Assembly (NCBI RefSeq): GCF_006228325.1
Contig: NZ_CP040231.1
Coordinates: 1,251,001 to 1,315,000 of the forward strand
Direction: 5' to 3'
DNA length: 64,000 nt
Source: Streptococcus sp. 1643
GTDB lineage: Bacteria > Bacillota > Bacilli > Lactobacillales > Streptococcaceae
In this document: positions 6,692 through 18,391 of the stretch, in pieces
Position numbering within the stretch: position 1 is the stretch's first letter
Layout of the letters: each line of letters opens with the position of its first letter
The notes under the pieces: generated by a model
Seen by the model: the letters and a program-made list of their open reading frames with translations, nothing else
Told to the model about the DNA's origin: nothing
Databases searched by the model: none
Translations under genes and position numbers: made by a program

Positions 6692-9600
6692 TTAATCTTC
6701 TTTTTTGCGTCTTGCCAAGAATCCTGTTCCCAATCCAAGAAGGGCGATTCCAGCTACTAGAGCCACTTGGTTAGACTCGCTTCCTGTATTAGGCAATTCC
6801 CCACCTTTTTTAGGCTTACCTGGTTCATTTGGTTTGCCAGGTGTTGGTTTTTCAGGAGTGTGCGTATTTGTAATGTTGTAACCTTCTACTGAAGCTGTAT
6901 AACCATCTGGAACATTCACTTCTTCAACAGTGTAGGCAATCTCCTTACCTTCTTGATAACGATCAAGACCTGTAAACTCATAAGTCCAGCCACTTGTTTC
7001 TGACACTGTAGCTGTCTGACCAGTTTCCTTACCATCTGCAAGAAGTTTTACGGTGATAGATGCTGGACGGATGCCATCTTTGTTCTCTTCATCTTTCCAG
7101 ATCTTATGACCTTTTACAGCTGTTTTCTCTGGTGTGTGGGTGTTGGTCACATTCATACCAGTTTCAGTAGCTGTGTAACCTGTAGGAACACCAACTTCTT
7201 TGACTGTGTACTCGATTGCTTTACCATTTTGGTAACGGTCCAGTTCAGTGAATTCATACTTCCAACCTGTTTCAGCTGTTGCGATTGCTGTCTTGCCAGT
7301 TTCTTTACCATTGGCAAGAAGAGCGACAGTGATAGATGCTGGACGGATACGATCTTGGTCGTTATTATCAATCCAGGTCTTTTGTCCACTTACAGCAATT
7401 TTTTCTGGTGTATATTCATTGGTAATGGTGTACTTGCCATCCTTATCTGTAGTGATGGTTGCTTTGTATTCTGTCATAGCAGTTTCTTTGACAGTGTACT
7501 TGATTTCTTTACCATTTTCATACTTAGGAAGTTTTTTAGATTCGAACTTCCAGCCAGTTTTTTCTGAAACTTCAATTTCTTGAACAACTTTTTCGCCGTT
7601 AAGAATTTGAACTTTCACAGATCTTGTACGTTTACCGTCTTGGTTGTTGTTATCTTTCCAAACCTTAGTTCCTGAAAGAACAACTGTTTCTGGATTATAG
7701 GTGTTTGTCACTACTTGACCAGTCACAGAGGATTCATAACCAGCTGGTACATCCACTTCCTTGATAGAATAGGTGATTTCTTTTCCAGCTTCGTATTGTG
7801 GAAGATTGGTGAAGGATGCTACCCAAGTGTTATCATCAGTCTTCTCCTTAGCTGTTAAGGTCAATTTCTTACCTTCAACAGCTACTGGATCTGCATCTCC
7901 TACTTTTTTGTAAAGTTGAACCGTTACGGACTCAGGACGTTTGCCGTCTTGGTTGTTTGCGTCCTTCCATACTTTTGTTACCTTGTAGTCGATTGCTTTA
8001 GGAGCATATTTGTTTGTGATCGTAAAGTCTGTAATAGTCGCTTCGTATTCTGCTACGGCTTCTTCTGTTACAGTGTATTTGATTTCTTTACCAGCTTTAT
8101 ATTTTGCTAATTTTTCGAATGTAGCAGTCCAAGTTCCGTCTGCGGCTGCTTGAACTTCTTTCGATGCGACTTTCTCACCATCTGCTAAAAGATTGATTGT
8201 AATCTTGGTTGGACGTTTGCCGTCTTGGTTGTTTGCGTCATCCCAGTTCTTAGTTGCTTTTACATCAACTGTTTCTGGAGAATAACTATTTGTGATAGTG
8301 AATCCTGATGCAGCGTCACCAGTAACATCAGAAGTGTAACCAGTAACAGTTACTTCTACTACAGTATACTTGATAGGTGTGCCGCCTTTATCAGCATCAA
8401 GGTCTTTGAAGCTTCCAGCCCAACCATTTGCTTCAGTCAATTCAAGTGTTTTACCAGTATCTTGACCATCTGCAAGCAATTTAACTGTGACAGAAGTTGG
8501 ACGTTTACCGTCTTGGTTGTTCTCGTCCTTCCATACTTTCTTCACAGGAACTTCCGTTTTTGCTGGAGTGTAAGTATTCTCGAAAGCTTTTTCATCATCG
8601 TAAGAAACAGTTGCTTCAAGTGCACCTTTACCCTTGTCCGCTACAGTAACTGTAGCCGTAACAGTTTTAGTGTCGTACTTGATGCCTGTATCACTGCCAG
8701 CTTTTTCAGCAATTTTAAAGGTATAAGTCCCTGCTTTGTCGAATTCCAATTCTGAGAAAGCAATGTTTCCGTCTTTGTCATTCTTCACAGTTTCTTTCAC
8801 CTTACCATCTTGGTCTGTTAAAGTGAATTCAAACTCTTCAGCCTTCAACTCACGACCTGTAAGTTTTTTATTAGCTTTAATCTTGGCTTTAGCTTTGCTA
8901 CGTTTATTTGTAACTGTTTTGATAGCTCCATCTTGTCCAACAGTCATCTCAAATGGAGTAGGATTCAACTCATATCCCTCAGGAGCCTCAATCTCGGTTA
9001 CCGTAAAGTTCCCTTTCTTGATATCACTTTCTGAGTAAATAGATGATTCAGCAATTCCATTATCATTTGTCGTTACAATTTCCTCTTTAGCCGTAGCTCC
9101 TGCCGGAGGAGTAATCTTGAATTTTGCTCCTTTTAGACGGTCATGAGTCAGCTCGTCGACCTTGTAAAGAATGATACGGTAAGCTGTCTCTAATTGTATA
9201 GTTCCTCCTGAGGCCACAACAGAATTACCAATCTGCTGAAGTACCGTCTTATTACTATAATCTTGATACTCCAGTTTTTTATCATTAGCTTTTACTTCGA
9301 CATTATTCAGTACTTTTGTACCATCTCCTGGAGCGCTCGTTTTATAACCAATTCGAAAAGCTGCTGGTTTTCCATTTTTAGCTACGATAGAAGAAGCGTT
9401 GTTAATGGTAATGGTGAATTCTGTATAAGAATCATTCCAATTAACTTGGTAATCTTTACCAGCTTCTAAAACTACCTCATCTTTCATGTAGTATACTTTG
9501 TTATACCAACCTGCTATAACACTGAGAGATTCCGGAATCATTTGCATTGGTGACGAATTTGGATCAACCCAATCATGAATCTCAATTTTATCATATGAAG

Positions 9601-10330
9601 CTTGCTTTGGATTGACCCTAACATACCACGTATGAAGATATTGACCACTCTTATTTAAAGCTTTTGAGGTCCAGGCTTCCTTACTAATTAATCCATGATA
9701 TTTACTAAAGTTGGCTTTGCCAATCCCTTCAGAATAATCAACCTCGCCTCTTCGACCAACCCTGATTTGATAAGTAATTTCATTTATGGTTTCTGTCTTT
9801 TCAAAGCGTAGTGTTTGCTCACTTAGTTCATTCTTAGAACTAAATCCAAGATAGAAGCTTCCTCTAACATTCTGAACGTAGATTCCCTTCTTCTTCTCTA
9901 GGTAAGTTTTTAAATTTTTTAGGGTAATTGTAGCCTTTCCACCATTATTATCACCATTTGACACAATTTTTGCTTCTCCGATAACAAGGTCTGTTTCCTT
10001 GTCCTTTAGATCAAAAGTTTCTTCTTTAACTGACAAAGGACCTGGAACAGTGAATGTAAAGGTATCACCATCCTCTAACTTACCATCGTAAGCACTTAAA
10101 TCATAATCTACGATAAACTTGTAGTTCGGGTAATCATTATGCTCAGGAGACAGAGTATAAACACCATTCGCATCCGGTTTTATAAATCTACCATTATCAA
10201 CCTCCCAAATTCCAATATTACTGATAACGTTCTTCAGTTCCTTTGCTTGAACTGAATTTGGAGCAAAGATCATCCCTAGCAAACAGGCCAGAGAGGTTAG
10301 GATGGGTAACCAAAATTTCTTGTTCTTCAT
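6692..10330 (-). CDS. LPXTG-anchored surface adhesin with Cna_B repeats
   Basis: 1212 residues. Order: signal peptide (1-29, ending NSVQA); a large N-terminal adhesive region (about 30-380) like the collagen/ligand-binding head of Cna-type adhesins; a SpaA-like prealbumin domain (about 390-475); an FctA/Spy0128-like pilin domain (about 485-590); six Cna_B repeats of ~95 residues, each opening with a KxWxDxNNQDGKRP-type motif near residues 597, 694, 784, 887, 982 and 1074; a Pro/Gly/Lys linker; LPNTG (about 1178), a hydrophobic segment and RRKKED. It should be fixed to peptidoglycan by housekeeping sortase A, as no sortase or pilin gene is adjacent. Ligand unknown. GGAAG precedes the ATG. Confidence 0.88.
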   Translation of the reverse strand: MKNKKFWLPILTSLACLLGMIFAPNSVQAKELKNVISNIGIWEVDNGRFIKPDANGVYTLSPEHNDYPNYKFIVDYDLSAYDGKLEDGDTFTFTVPGPLSVKEETFDLKDKETDLVIGEAKIVSNGDNNGGKATITLKNLKTYLEKKKGIYVQNVRGSFYLGFSSKNELSEQTLRFEKTETINEITYQIRVGRRGEVDYSEGIGKANFSKYHGLISKEAWTSKALNKSGQYLHTWYVRVNPKQASYDKIEIHDWVDPNSSPMQMIPESLSVIAGWYNKVYYMKDEVVLEAGKDYQVNWNDSYTEFTITINNASSIVAKNGKPAAFRIGYKTSAPGDGTKVLNNVEVKANDKKLEYQDYSNKTVLQQIGNSVVASGGTIQLETAYRIILYKVDELTHDRLKGAKFKITPPAGATAKEEIVTTNDNGIAESSIYSESDIKKGNFTVTEIEAPEGYELNPTPFEMTVGQDGAIKTVTNKRSKAKAKIKANKKLTGRELKAEEFEFTLTDQDGKVKETVKNDKDGNIAFSELEFDKAGTYTFKIAEKAGSDTGIKYDTKTVTATVTVADKGKGALEATVSYDDEKAFENTYTPAKTEVPVKKVWKDENNQDGKRPTSVTVKLLADGQDTGKTLELTEANGWAGSFKDLDADKGGTPIKYTVVEVTVTGYTSDVTGDAASGFTITNSYSPETVDVKATKNWDDANNQDGKRPTKITINLLADGEKVASKEVQAAADGTWTATFEKLAKYKAGKEIKYTVTEEAVAEYEATITDFTITNKYAPKAIDYKVTKVWKDANNQDGKRPESVTVQLYKKVGDADPVAVEGKKLTLTAKEKTDDNTWVASFTNLPQYEAGKEITYSIKEVDVPAGYESSVTGQVVTNTYNPETVVLSGTKVWKDNNNQDGKRTRSVKVQILNGEKVVQEIEVSEKTGWKFESKKLPKYENGKEIKYTVKETAMTEYKATITTDKDGKYTITNEYTPEKIAVSGQKTWIDNNDQDRIRPASITVALLANGKETGKTAIATAETGWKYEFTELDRYQNGKAIEYTVKEVGVPTGYTATETGMNVTNTHTPEKTAVKGHKIWKDEENKDGIRPASITVKLLADGKETGQTATVSETSGWTYEFTGLDRYQEGKEIAYTVEEVNVPDGYTASVEGYNITNTHTPEKPTPGKPNEPGKPKKGGELPNTGSESNQVALVAGIALLGLGTGFLARRKKED

Positions 10331-10813
10331 AATCTTCCTTTCTAAATTACCGAAAACATTAAAACGACCAACTCTGATAATAGATTCCCAATACTCATCT
10401 CCTTTCAGACTTATTGAAATACATGAGAGTTATTAATTAAACTACATCATATTAACATATTTCATAACTATATGTGAGTACAATACTTATCGTATTTGTT
10501 CTGTACTTAATATAGAAATCTCCTTTAATTTTATTATAAAACAAAATTAATTTTTTTTGTAATATTATGAGGTTATTGCCTTTTGAAAATATTGACGCAG
10601 TGTTAATATTTTATATCGAATTTCACTTTTTCAAAAAATATTGCTTTTAAAAGCTATCTAGCTGAATATTTTCAAATTAAATATTTAAAAAATTTTTTAT
10701 AATTAAATCTGAAATATAAAAAATTTTATATTTAAACATTTTTATTTTACTAATTTAATAGAGTCTTCTATTAAATTCCATATAGTTTAATTGCTAAAAA
10801 AACCGAAAGTTAG
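10331..10813. other. AT-rich non-coding stretch upstream of the adhesin gene
   Basis: About 480 bp between the adhesin ATG and the IS end, extremely AT-rich from 10500 to 10800 with poly-T/poly-A and TTTAAA/ATTAAA runs. It must hold the adhesin promoter, but I cannot single out a convincing -35/-10 pair. No ORF of note. Confidence 0.5.
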
Positions 10814-10843
10814 TGTACTGACCCCCAAAAGTTGGACAAATAA

Positions 10844-11727
10844 TTATTGAAAGGACTTAGTTCTGTACTGCACAGGACTAAGTCCTTTTAGTTTGACCTT
10901 AATTCGTTTGTTGTTGTAGTAATCAATGTAGTCCACAATAGCTTGTTCAAGCTCTTCTAAAGACCTAAAATGCTTCTTATAACCGTAAAACATCTCCAAT
11001 TTCAAAATACCAAAGAAGGACTCCATCATACCGTTGTCTGGGCTGTTGCCCTTGCGCGACATAGATGCTTGAATTCCCTTACTCTTTAGAAACCGATGAT
11101 AAGAATCATCTTGGTATTGCCATCCTTGATCGATATGGAGAATCGTACTCTCGTAGTGTTTCTCTGTGAATGCCTGTTCCAAAATGGTTTTCACTTGTTC
11201 TAAGTTGGGCGAAGTAGAAAGATAATAAGCAATGATTTCGCTGTTGAAACCATCTAAAACTGGCGTTGAATGAGCTTATCTGCTTTCTTGCCAATCTCTT
11301 CCTTGGTAGGAAGAATACTTCCGTTTCCGACGAATTCGAGCTACTAAACCAAGGACTTTCATCAGACGTTGAACTTTCTTATGATTGACCACATAACCAC
11401 GATTTCTTAGCTCTAAGTGAATCCGACGATAACCATAATTTCCTTTATAATCATTATAAATAGCCTGAATTTCGGTTTTAAGTTCTTGATCCTTATCAAC
11501 CACCCTATCCAGTTGCTTCAACTGATAGTAGTAAGTTGAGCGAGCTAATTGTGCCGTTTCAAGAAGTAAATCTAGTCGAAATCCTCCTGAAACCATTTCT
11601 CTAACTGTCTCTGCCTTTCTCGCTCTAAGAACTCGTCCCTTTCCTCTAACTCTTTTAACTTTTTTAAGTAGGCCACCTCAATCCATAAGCGTTCATTCTC
11701 TTCCTGAAGTCGCTCTAGTTCTGACAT
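10844..11727 (-). pseudogene. IS3-family transposase orfB, disrupted
   Basis: Pieces in three frames: a leader helix region (11727-11572, ELERLQEENERL), then the N-terminal part (11596-11276, RSTYYYQLKQLDR, YGYRRIHLEL), then the catalytic half (11194-10844, ending SPVQYRTKSFQ). An extra A near 11305 shifts the frame, and ~100 bp are missing at about 11270, removing the region that normally carries the first Asp of the DDE triad. The later DDE parts (HIDQGWQY, NSPDNGMMESFFGILK) remain. Not able to make an active transposase. Confidence 0.85.
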
Positions 11728-12107
11728 TTATTCCCAGGGGTTTTTCCTTTTATGTCCCATTTTAGCAGGTCTCCCTTTTGTTTTCTCAACAATAGTATAC
11801 CCGTTTTCCTGTATCGTGCCAGCCAATTTTTCAACAGTGAACGGTTGGGTAAAGCATAACCTAAAGCTACACTTCTTTGCGAACAACCTTCCAGCAAGAC
11901 TTTATCAATCATTTCTTGCTTCAATTTAGAGGAGTAGTAACGATTCTTCCCCTTTTTAACGATTTTTATTCCATAATGGTCAATTAATTTCACAATGTAC
12001 TTTAGACTAGAAGAATCCACACCAAATCTTTTTGAAAACTGTTTGAATCTTTGTCATTGTTTTCTTAGTTCATAGATTTGAACTTTATCCTCATAAGTTA
12101 ATTTCAT
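11715..12107 (-). pseudogene. IS3-family orfA, disrupted
   Basis: ATG at 12107 begins MKLTYEDKVQIYELRKQ, then an in-frame TGA (12056-12054) at codon 18. The helix-turn-helix region resumes as RFKQFSKRFGVDSSSLKYIV. Near 11808 one base seems lost, because the expected GYTIVEKTKGRP continues in another frame, and a TAA (GAATAA) interrupts that frame just before the orfB leader. Three independent lesions. Confidence 0.8.
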
Positions 12108-12114
12108 AATAAAA

Positions 12115-12155
12115 CACCCCAAAAGTTAGATTTTTTCTGTCTAACTTTTGGGGTG
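12115..12155 (-). terminator. 16-bp perfect hairpin in the IS right end; terminator after ezrA
   Basis: CACCCCAAAAGTTAGA (12115-12130) and its exact complement (12140-12155) flank a 9-base loop. On the minus strand the stem is followed by TTTTATT, so it ends ezrA transcription before it reaches orfA. One arm is part of the IS terminal inverted repeat. Confidence 0.8.
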
Positions 12156-12181
12156 TAATTCAATAAATCTAAGTTTCTATT

Positions 12182-13909
12182 TTAGAAACGAATCGCTTCA
12201 CGTGTTTTCTCATATGAAGTTACAAAACGGTTAGTAACCCCTGGTTCTGCAACTTCCAAGGCTTGTGAAATTTTTTCAAACGACGCTTGGTAGTCAAACT
12301 CTTTCTCAAAAATTTCAAGCGCTTCGTTAAAAGCATCTTGAATACGCTCATCAAATGAACGGTAACGGTTTGAGTATTGGAGTAGTTGCTCCGTCAAGGT
12401 TGCATATTGAACGATATCATAGGTTTCTGTTTCAAGTGCTTCCATATCATTTGTTGCAATTTCAAGAATTCGTTTAACCGATTCAATATTCACTTGTGGT
12501 TGTTCTAACTCTGCCATCAGATCTTCTGTGTTATGACTTGCAGTAAAGAAAAGTTTCAAGAAACTTTGAGGAATACCTGGCAAGTTTCTCTTCTCCATGT
12601 AACGTTTGATGGTATGCAAACGGTTCACATAGACATTTGCTTTTTGGCGAGCATTGAGGTCGTCTTTTTCAATTTGGGCAAGTCGTTCGCTAACAGAGAT
12701 TTGCTCATCCTCTATATCCTTGAGGTTACTTTGAAGCATTTCCAACTGTTCTTCAAGAGCAGAGTAGGCTTGTGTTGACTCACCTTGATCCTCCGTCACT
12801 TCCATGATTGCTGTATCAAGTGCAGCCAATTCTGCTTGAAGACGACGAACATGATTGCCATCACTTTCAGGAAGAAGGTAGGTTTTAGTCAAGCGTTCAA
12901 GGTCTTGAACAAGCACCTGATTATTTTCTCTCAAGTGGTTAAGATAAGTTGGTAATGTAGCAAGAAGACTTTCAACCACTTTTTGAGCTGCAATTTCACG
13001 AGTGAAGATATCATAAAGTGCGTTGATTTCTTCTTGGATGCGATTATTTTCATACTCTGCATTGTCCAATTCCAACTGACGAATATTTTCTTGATTATTT
13101 TTCAGAGATTCATGCAAAAGTTGGAAACGAGACTCGATATCTGTCTCTGTAAAGTGGTAGTTGGCATCCAACAGCTTGCGATAGCCTTCTTCCAAATCTG
13201 CCAATTGGTCTGGCAATTCCTTTGTCAAGGTTTCAACAAGAGCTGGAATTCGCTCAACGATGTGTGTCAAAGCAAGAATATGATTTTCAGTTGAATCAAG
13301 AATTGCTGCAGCTTCAACTGGGTCACCTGATGAATTTAGAGTAACAAATTGAGAGAATTCCGATTGGATATTTTCCAATTGTTTCTCAATCTCAGGAAGA
13401 GCTTTCCCATACTTCTCTGAGTCTTCTGCAACGGTATGTTGAAGGGATTCAAACAAGTCCAAGGCATGAAGGACACGGCCACTATTCTTAGATTCTTGCT
13501 TTTCAAGTTCTGAGAGAGCATTGCGAATAGCAGCAATGTCTTCTTCAATCAAGCCGATTTGGCTCTCAATCTGATCAATCTTGTGTGTTGCCTTAAAGAA
13601 ACGGAAAGAATTATTGTAGCTTTCAGCTTCAAAGAGGTGATTTTCGATATCAGCAAATGAGTTCAGAGATAAATCAACCCATTTTTGATTCCATTCACGG
13701 AAGGTCACCTGACTTTGACCAATCAAGTGCATGTTTTTAACGGCTTCAACCTCATCATTTACAGGAAGGTTGTAGAGTTCTTCTTTTCTTTCTTCAAGGG
13801 CCGTTAACCTGCTTACATTACGCTTACGTAAAAAGATGGCTGTTACATAAGCTAAGATCAGAATGACTGCAATCGCAACCATTAGATAAATTAGTTGTCC
13901 ATTAGACAT
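12182..13909 (-). CDS. ezrA: Septation ring regulator EzrA
   Basis: 575 residues. One N-terminal membrane segment (about 6-26) and then long spectrin-like coiled-coil helices to the end, the EzrA architecture. It sits at the division ring, binds FtsZ and links it to peptidoglycan enzymes; in streptococci it is needed for normal septal and peripheral growth. The gene follows gyrB by 80 bp and has its own promoter there. Its transcript appears to end at the hairpin of the neighbouring IS. Confidence 0.95.
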   Translation of the reverse strand: MSNGQLIYLMVAIAVILILAYVTAIFLRKRNVSRLTALEERKEELYNLPVNDEVEAVKNMHLIGQSQVTFREWNQKWVDLSLNSFADIENHLFEAESYNNSFRFFKATHKIDQIESQIGLIEEDIAAIRNALSELEKQESKNSGRVLHALDLFESLQHTVAEDSEKYGKALPEIEKQLENIQSEFSQFVTLNSSGDPVEAAAILDSTENHILALTHIVERIPALVETLTKELPDQLADLEEGYRKLLDANYHFTETDIESRFQLLHESLKNNQENIRQLELDNAEYENNRIQEEINALYDIFTREIAAQKVVESLLATLPTYLNHLRENNQVLVQDLERLTKTYLLPESDGNHVRRLQAELAALDTAIMEVTEDQGESTQAYSALEEQLEMLQSNLKDIEDEQISVSERLAQIEKDDLNARQKANVYVNRLHTIKRYMEKRNLPGIPQSFLKLFFTASHNTEDLMAELEQPQVNIESVKRILEIATNDMEALETETYDIVQYATLTEQLLQYSNRYRSFDERIQDAFNEALEIFEKEFDYQASFEKISQALEVAEPGVTNRFVTSYEKTREAIRF

Positions 13910-13944
13910 ATCAAACTCCTTTTATACTAGAAACAATCGTAATG

Positions 13945-13953
13945 ATTATATCA
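13945..13953 (-). promoter_or_regulatory. ezrA extended -10 promoter
   Basis: TGATATAAT (13953-13945) in the gyrB-ezrA gap, about 35 bases before the ezrA ATG, which has an AAAGGAG ribosome-binding site. Confidence 0.6.
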
Positions 13954-13989
13954 TATTTTTTAAACCAAGGGAACTATTTCCCACATTTT

Positions 13990-16512
<2,523 letters not shown>

Positions 16513-16513
<1 letters not shown>

Positions 16514-16529
16514 ACCCTTCATTATACCA
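16513..16529 (-). promoter_or_regulatory. Promoter of the HAD-gyrB transcript, leaderless type
   Basis: Extended -10 TGGTATAAT (16529-16521). The ATG at 16513 lies 8 bases after the hexamer, so the mRNA should start at or one base before the codon. The -35 is poor. Confidence 0.65.
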
Positions 16530-16572
16530 TTTTTTTATGAAAAAGGCGATGATTTCCTAGATTTTTCCAAGT

Positions 16573-16597
16573 AAAAAACGAGAGCCGAACTCTCGTC
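16573..16597 (-). terminator. Terminator after the DJ-1 family gene
   Basis: Minus-strand ACGAGAG-TTCG-GCTCTCGT followed by six T, immediately after the stop codon at 16598. Confidence 0.85.
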
Positions 16598-17152
16598 TTA
16601 CTGTTGATTTCCAAAGACATCTCGATAGAGCATGCCAACTCGTAAACTTTCGGCATCTCCTCCCAATTGCTCTACCAACTCATAGGCAAAGGCAAGTGCG
16701 GTTGACGGTCCTCGGCTAGTTGTTAGATTACCATCTACAACCACTGTTTGCTTTTGATAAATTCCGTCAGTAATTTGCTCCTGAACTCCGTCATAACAAG
16801 TAAAGTACTTGTCTTTCAGGACACCTGCTTGATGGAGAGCGATTGGAGCTGCACAGATAGCTGCAATTTTCTTTCCTGCTTGATCAAAGGTTTTAATCTG
16901 TGAAATGAGGGCTTGATTATCTCGTAGGTGAGCTGAGCCTGGCATGCCACCTGGAAGAACGACCAAGTCATAGTCGGACAAATCGCCATCAAAGATACGG
17001 TCGGCTTTTACCTGAATGTCATGCGACCCTGTCACCTGCTCTTCAAATCCTACCATATCACAAGAAATGTTTACTCGACGCAAGACATCGACTACTGTCA
17101 AGGCTTCAATTTCTTCAAAACCCTGGGCTAAAATAACTGCTACTTTTGCCAT
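16598..17152 (-). CDS. DJ-1/PfpI family protein
   Basis: 184 residues of the DJ-1/ThiJ/PfpI superfamily. The nucleophile elbow AAICAAPIAL (Cys about 104) and LPGGMPGS are typical of YajL/DJ-1-type proteins, which act as deglycases, chaperones or oxidative-stress proteins; the exact activity here is unknown. GGAGG precedes the ATG, 10 bp after rodA. A terminator directly follows. Confidence 0.88.
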   Translation of the reverse strand: MAKVAVILAQGFEEIEALTVVDVLRRVNISCDMVGFEEQVTGSHDIQVKADRIFDGDLSDYDLVVLPGGMPGSAHLRDNQALISQIKTFDQAGKKIAAICAAPIALHQAGVLKDKYFTCYDGVQEQITDGIYQKQTVVVDGNLTTSRGPSTALAFAYELVEQLGGDAESLRVGMLYRDVFGNQQ

Positions 17153-17162
17153 AGTGGCCTCC

Positions 17163-18386
17163 TTATTTGATTTGTTTTAGGACAACTTTCTTTCGTTTGA
17201 ATGGAACTTTTCCACTTTTCTCTTCTGCTAGATTGGTCTGGTAACTCATAGACAAGAGGAGACCGACACCGATGAGGTTACTAATAATTGCGGATCCCCC
17301 TTGAGAAATGAAAGGCAGAGGAATCCCTGTCAAAGGAAGTAAGCCTGTCACGGCACCGATATTTTCAAAGATATGGAAGAGCAACATCATGATAAAACCA
17401 GTCGAAATGTAGGTGTAGAACTGGTTATTTGACCTGAGCGTAATCTTCAACATACGGTAGATGAGAAGCAAGTATAAAGCAACCACAAAGACTGAACCAA
17501 TAAAGCCAAAGTCTTCTGCAATTACGGTGAAAATCATATCACTCTCACGTACTGGAATGAGGAGATTGGACACATTGAAACCTTGTCCAAACAAGCCACC
17601 ACTTCCAATCGCAATTTGTCCCTGCGCCTGTTGATATGTTGTTGTTTGTGCAAAATCAAAGGGATTGAGCCAAGCCAAGATGCGGTTGATCTGGTAAGTT
17701 GGCATCCCAATCTGATGCAAGAAGGCACGTCCATCCTTGCTTATAAAGATGGCCATAAAACCTACAACTGCAGTCACTCCTGTCGCAAAAACCGGAATGA
17801 TGATCTTCCACGAAACACCTGAAAGGAGAACCATACCGGAAAAAATAGCTACAAAGACCAAGGCAGTCCCTAAGTCACTTTGTAGGGCTAAGAGGATCAA
17901 GACTGGGATGGTAAAGGCGATCATCCAACCAATCAATAGGAAATCCAAGGGAATAGTCCGTCGCCATTCCTTGTGTTTTTGAGTGAATCTTACAATGGCT
18001 CGAGCCAACATCAAGATATAGGAAATCTTCATGAATTCCGATGGCTGGAAAAGTGTCGTTCCACCAATCGATACCCAGTTCTTGGCACCTGTTGACGCTA
18101 CAAGATTTGGATTGTAGAAAACAAGAGGGAGGACCATCAAAGCTAGCCCTAGACCATAAAGATAGGGAGTCACCTTCCATAAAAACTCGGTATTAAAGAA
18201 CATGACCACAAATCCAATGACAAGACCCAAGGCAATCCAAGCGATTTGCTGACCTAGAATTGGTAATACATTATTTGGATAGTCATGACTAACTGCTATA
18301 TAAATGGCCACTACTCCAATCACCAGTAAACAAAACACTGGTAGGAGGAGGCTATAATCGACTCGAGAGTCGAAGGAACGTTTCAT
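17163..18386 (-). CDS. rodA: RodA-type SEDS peptidoglycan glycosyltransferase
   Basis: 407 residues with about ten membrane segments. SEDS-family features: the extracellular loop QINRILAWLNPFDFAQTT...GGLFGQGF and PVRESDMIFTVIAEDFGFIG, which carries the catalytic Asp, and PFISQGGSA near the end. It polymerises lipid II, working with a class B PBP in peripheral (elongation) growth. The gene lies between dinG and the DJ-1 gene with short gaps (5 and 10 bp). FtsW is the alternative, but the gene context beside gyrB and the length favour RodA. Confidence 0.88.
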   Translation of the reverse strand: MKRSFDSRVDYSLLLPVFCLLVIGVVAIYIAVSHDYPNNVLPILGQQIAWIALGLVIGFVVMFFNTEFLWKVTPYLYGLGLALMVLPLVFYNPNLVASTGAKNWVSIGGTTLFQPSEFMKISYILMLARAIVRFTQKHKEWRRTIPLDFLLIGWMIAFTIPVLILLALQSDLGTALVFVAIFSGMVLLSGVSWKIIIPVFATGVTAVVGFMAIFISKDGRAFLHQIGMPTYQINRILAWLNPFDFAQTTTYQQAQGQIAIGSGGLFGQGFNVSNLLIPVRESDMIFTVIAEDFGFIGSVFVVALYLLLIYRMLKITLRSNNQFYTYISTGFIMMLLFHIFENIGAVTGLLPLTGIPLPFISQGGSAIISNLIGVGLLLSMSYQTNLAEEKSGKVPFKRKKVVLKQIK

Positions 18387-18391
18387 ATTTT

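Larger units (their letters stand above)
10814..12162 (-). mobile_element. Decayed IS3-family (IS150-like) insertion sequence
   Basis: Ends are imperfect 25-bp inverted repeats (10814-10838 and 12138-12162), sharing CCCCAAAAGTT and GACA. Inside are orfA and orfB of an IS3-type transposase on the minus strand, both broken. No clear 3-bp target duplication is visible (TAG on the left, ATA on the right). At 1349 bp it is about 100 bp shorter than a full element, which fits the internal deletion seen in orfB. Confidence 0.88.

Noticed and set aside
7106..7583. Cysteine- and phenylalanine-rich plus-strand ORFs opposite the adhesin repeats (also at 7916, 8462, 8736, 9263)
   Set aside because: They recur at the period of the Cna_B repeats and have no ribosome-binding sites; they are antisense shadows of a biased repeat sequence.
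7100..8560. Regular repeats that might suggest a CRISPR array
   Set aside because: The repeat unit is ~285 bp, diverged, and in frame with a surface protein; it encodes Cna_B domains.
10540..10800. Very AT-rich block considered as an origin or phage attachment site
   Set aside because: No DnaA boxes, no iterons, no direct repeats at its ends and no integrase nearby; more likely a promoter region and insertion debris.
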